Shown in pieces: positions 13,362 to 14,395 of a stretch of 14,395 bases of DNA (the stretch's first letter is position 1; every line of letters starts with the position of its first letter). Origin of the DNA: Collinsella aerofaciens (GTDB lineage Bacteria; Actinomycetota; Coriobacteriia; Coriobacteriales; Coriobacteriaceae); contig CAJMJM010000040.1 in the NCBI GenBank assembly GCA_905213725.1, forward strand, positions 1 to 14,395. The letters run 5' to 3'. The translations under genes and the position numbers were made by a program. The notes beneath the pieces are model-generated. The model was not told the DNA's origin and did not search any database. It was given only the letters and a program-made list of their open reading frames with translations.

Positions 13362-14395
13362 ATGAAGAACATCCTGCATCTGTTTAAGCGCGATGTCCAA
13401 AACGTGTCTCGCTCCGTGATCGGCTTGGTTGTCGTGATGGGCCTCATTATCGTACCGTGTCTGTACGCGTGGTTTAACATCGCCGGCAGCTGGGATCCGT
13501 ACGGCAACACCGGCAATCTTAAGATCGCCGTGGTCAACACCGATGAGGGTTACGAGAGCGATTTGATCCCCGTCGAGGTTAACGTGGGCGAAAACGTGAC
13601 CGCCACCCTACGCGGCAACGAGAGCTTCGATTGGGTTGTGCTCAACAATCGCGAAAAGGCTATCGAGGGCGTTAAGTCGGGCGCGTACTATGCTGCCGTC
13701 GTTATCCCCAAAACGTTTAGCGCTGACATGATGACGCTTTTCTCGACCGACGTGAAACACGCCGATATCGAGTTTTACGAGAACCAGAAGGCCAACGCCA
13801 TTGCGCAGATCGTGACCGAGAAGGGTTCGAGTGCCGTTCAGAGCCAGGTTAACGAAACTTTTACCGAGACCATTACGAGCATCGGTCTTAAGACGGTGTC
13901 CAGCCTGCTCGATTACATGAGCACCGACCAGGTCAGCAACTTTATCGCCAACCTGTCCTCGACGCTTGGCGATTCGATTGAGGACCTGCGAGACGTTCAG
14001 GCAAATGCTTCGTCGCTGGCGGTCATTTTGAGCTCCACGTCCGATTCGCTGACGTCGGCGAGCGGCATGCTCAAGCAGACGGGCACGGTCGATGAGTCAA
14101 CGAAGCAGCTGATGGAGCATGTCAAGAGCGGTATTAGCGATTCCAAGGAAGCGCTGAAGGACGCCAACGACGCCATCAATGCCGCGATTGACGGAAGCGC
14201 GGGCTCGTTTGACAACGTGTCCGCCGAGCTTGCGAAGGCATTTGATGCCGCGAATCAACATGTCGACCTTACAGTGTCCCAGCTCAACGATGCCGCGGCG
14301 GCGCTCAACACGCGTGCCGACGATATCGACGCCACGGCCGACCAGCTCCGCCGCCTAGCCGACCAGGTGAGCGATGAGAATTTGAAGGACGGCCT
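13362..14395 (+). CDS. YhgE/Pip-family membrane protein, second of the pair (cut by window end)
   Basis: The frame is open from ATG 13362 to the window edge, giving the first 344 residues. It starts immediately after the TAA of the preceding gene, with AAAGGAGGTG (13344-13353), an almost perfect Shine-Dalgarno, 8 bases upstream, so the two are translationally linked. The N-terminus matches the neighbour: LFKRDVQNV, TM1 (about 19-38, ending VPCLYAWFN), then NIAGSWDPYGNTGNLKIAVVN and the GAYYAAVVIPK motif also found in the first protein. From about residue 190 it becomes an Ala/Ser/Asp-rich, heptad-like helical region. The C-terminal membrane part lies outside the window. It is clearly a diverged paralogue of its neighbour, and the two may form a heteromeric complex, which is inference. 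Confidence 0.88.
   Translation, partial: MKNILHLFKRDVQNVSRSVIGLVVVMGLIIVPCLYAWFNIAGSWDPYGNTGNLKIAVVNTDEGYESDLIPVEVNVGENVTATLRGNESFDWVVLNNREKAIEGVKSGAYYAAVVIPKTFSADMMTLFSTDVKHADIEFYENQKANAIAQIVTEKGSSAVQSQVNETFTETITSIGLKTVSSLLDYMSTDQVSNFIANLSSTLGDSIEDLRDVQANASSLAVILSSTSDSLTSASGMLKQTGTVDESTKQLMEHVKSGISDSKEALKDANDAINAAIDGSAGSFDNVSAELAKAFDAANQHVDLTVSQLNDAAAALNTRADDIDATADQLRRLADQVSDENLKDG

Overview
The window is a dense stretch of chromosome with nearly every gene on the + strand. GC-rich codon use, purine-rich Shine-Dalgarno sites and the protein types (two OmpR-type regulator/kinase pairs, a Gram-positive Wzz/BY-kinase/PHP-phosphatase trio, two very large YhgE/Pip membrane proteins) suggest a high-GC Gram-positive gut bacterium. 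A Coriobacteriia member such as Collinsella is my best guess. That assignment is inference; there is no rRNA or other marker gene here.

Layout: (1) 84-2043, a VanR/VanS-like two-component pair with no vanHAX-type genes beside it. (2) 2147-3022, pstB, the phosphate-uptake ATPase, without pstS, pstC, pstA or phoU next to it. (3) 3087-5243, a PhoP-like response regulator and a PhoR-like histidine kinase. The kinase reading frame is cut by one in-frame TAA at 4437-4439, which separates the membrane sensor from the catalytic half. A hairpin terminator follows at about 5269. (4) 5439-7502, a polysaccharide chain-length/tyrosine-phosphorylation module: Wzz-like membrane protein, BY-type tyrosine kinase with a C-terminal tyrosine cluster, and a CpsB-like PHP-family tyrosine phosphatase. 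The phosphatase frame is also cut by one in-frame TAA, at 6999-7001. (5) 7542-8042, a GNAT acetyltransferase. (6) 8245-10269, htpG (bacterial Hsp90), preceded by a terminator-like hairpin in its leader and followed by two successive inverted repeats, the second a good intrinsic terminator. (7) 10545-14395, two tandem YhgE/Pip-family membrane proteins, the second running off the window.

How it fits together: pstB plus a PhoP/PhoR-like pair looks like part of a phosphate-starvation response. The Wzz/kinase/phosphatase trio normally sets the length and export of capsule or other surface glycan through reversible tyrosine phosphorylation. The YhgE/Pip pair are surface-exposed membrane proteins with ABC-2-like C-terminal helices. 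The window is therefore mostly about signalling and the cell surface. The most unusual observation is that two neighbouring signalling genes each carry one TAA in an otherwise intact frame, both at places where a tyrosine codon seems expected. No intergenic stretch exceeds 300 bases; the longest is 275 bases (10270-10544). I saw no tRNA, rRNA, CRISPR array, insertion sequence or prophage gene.
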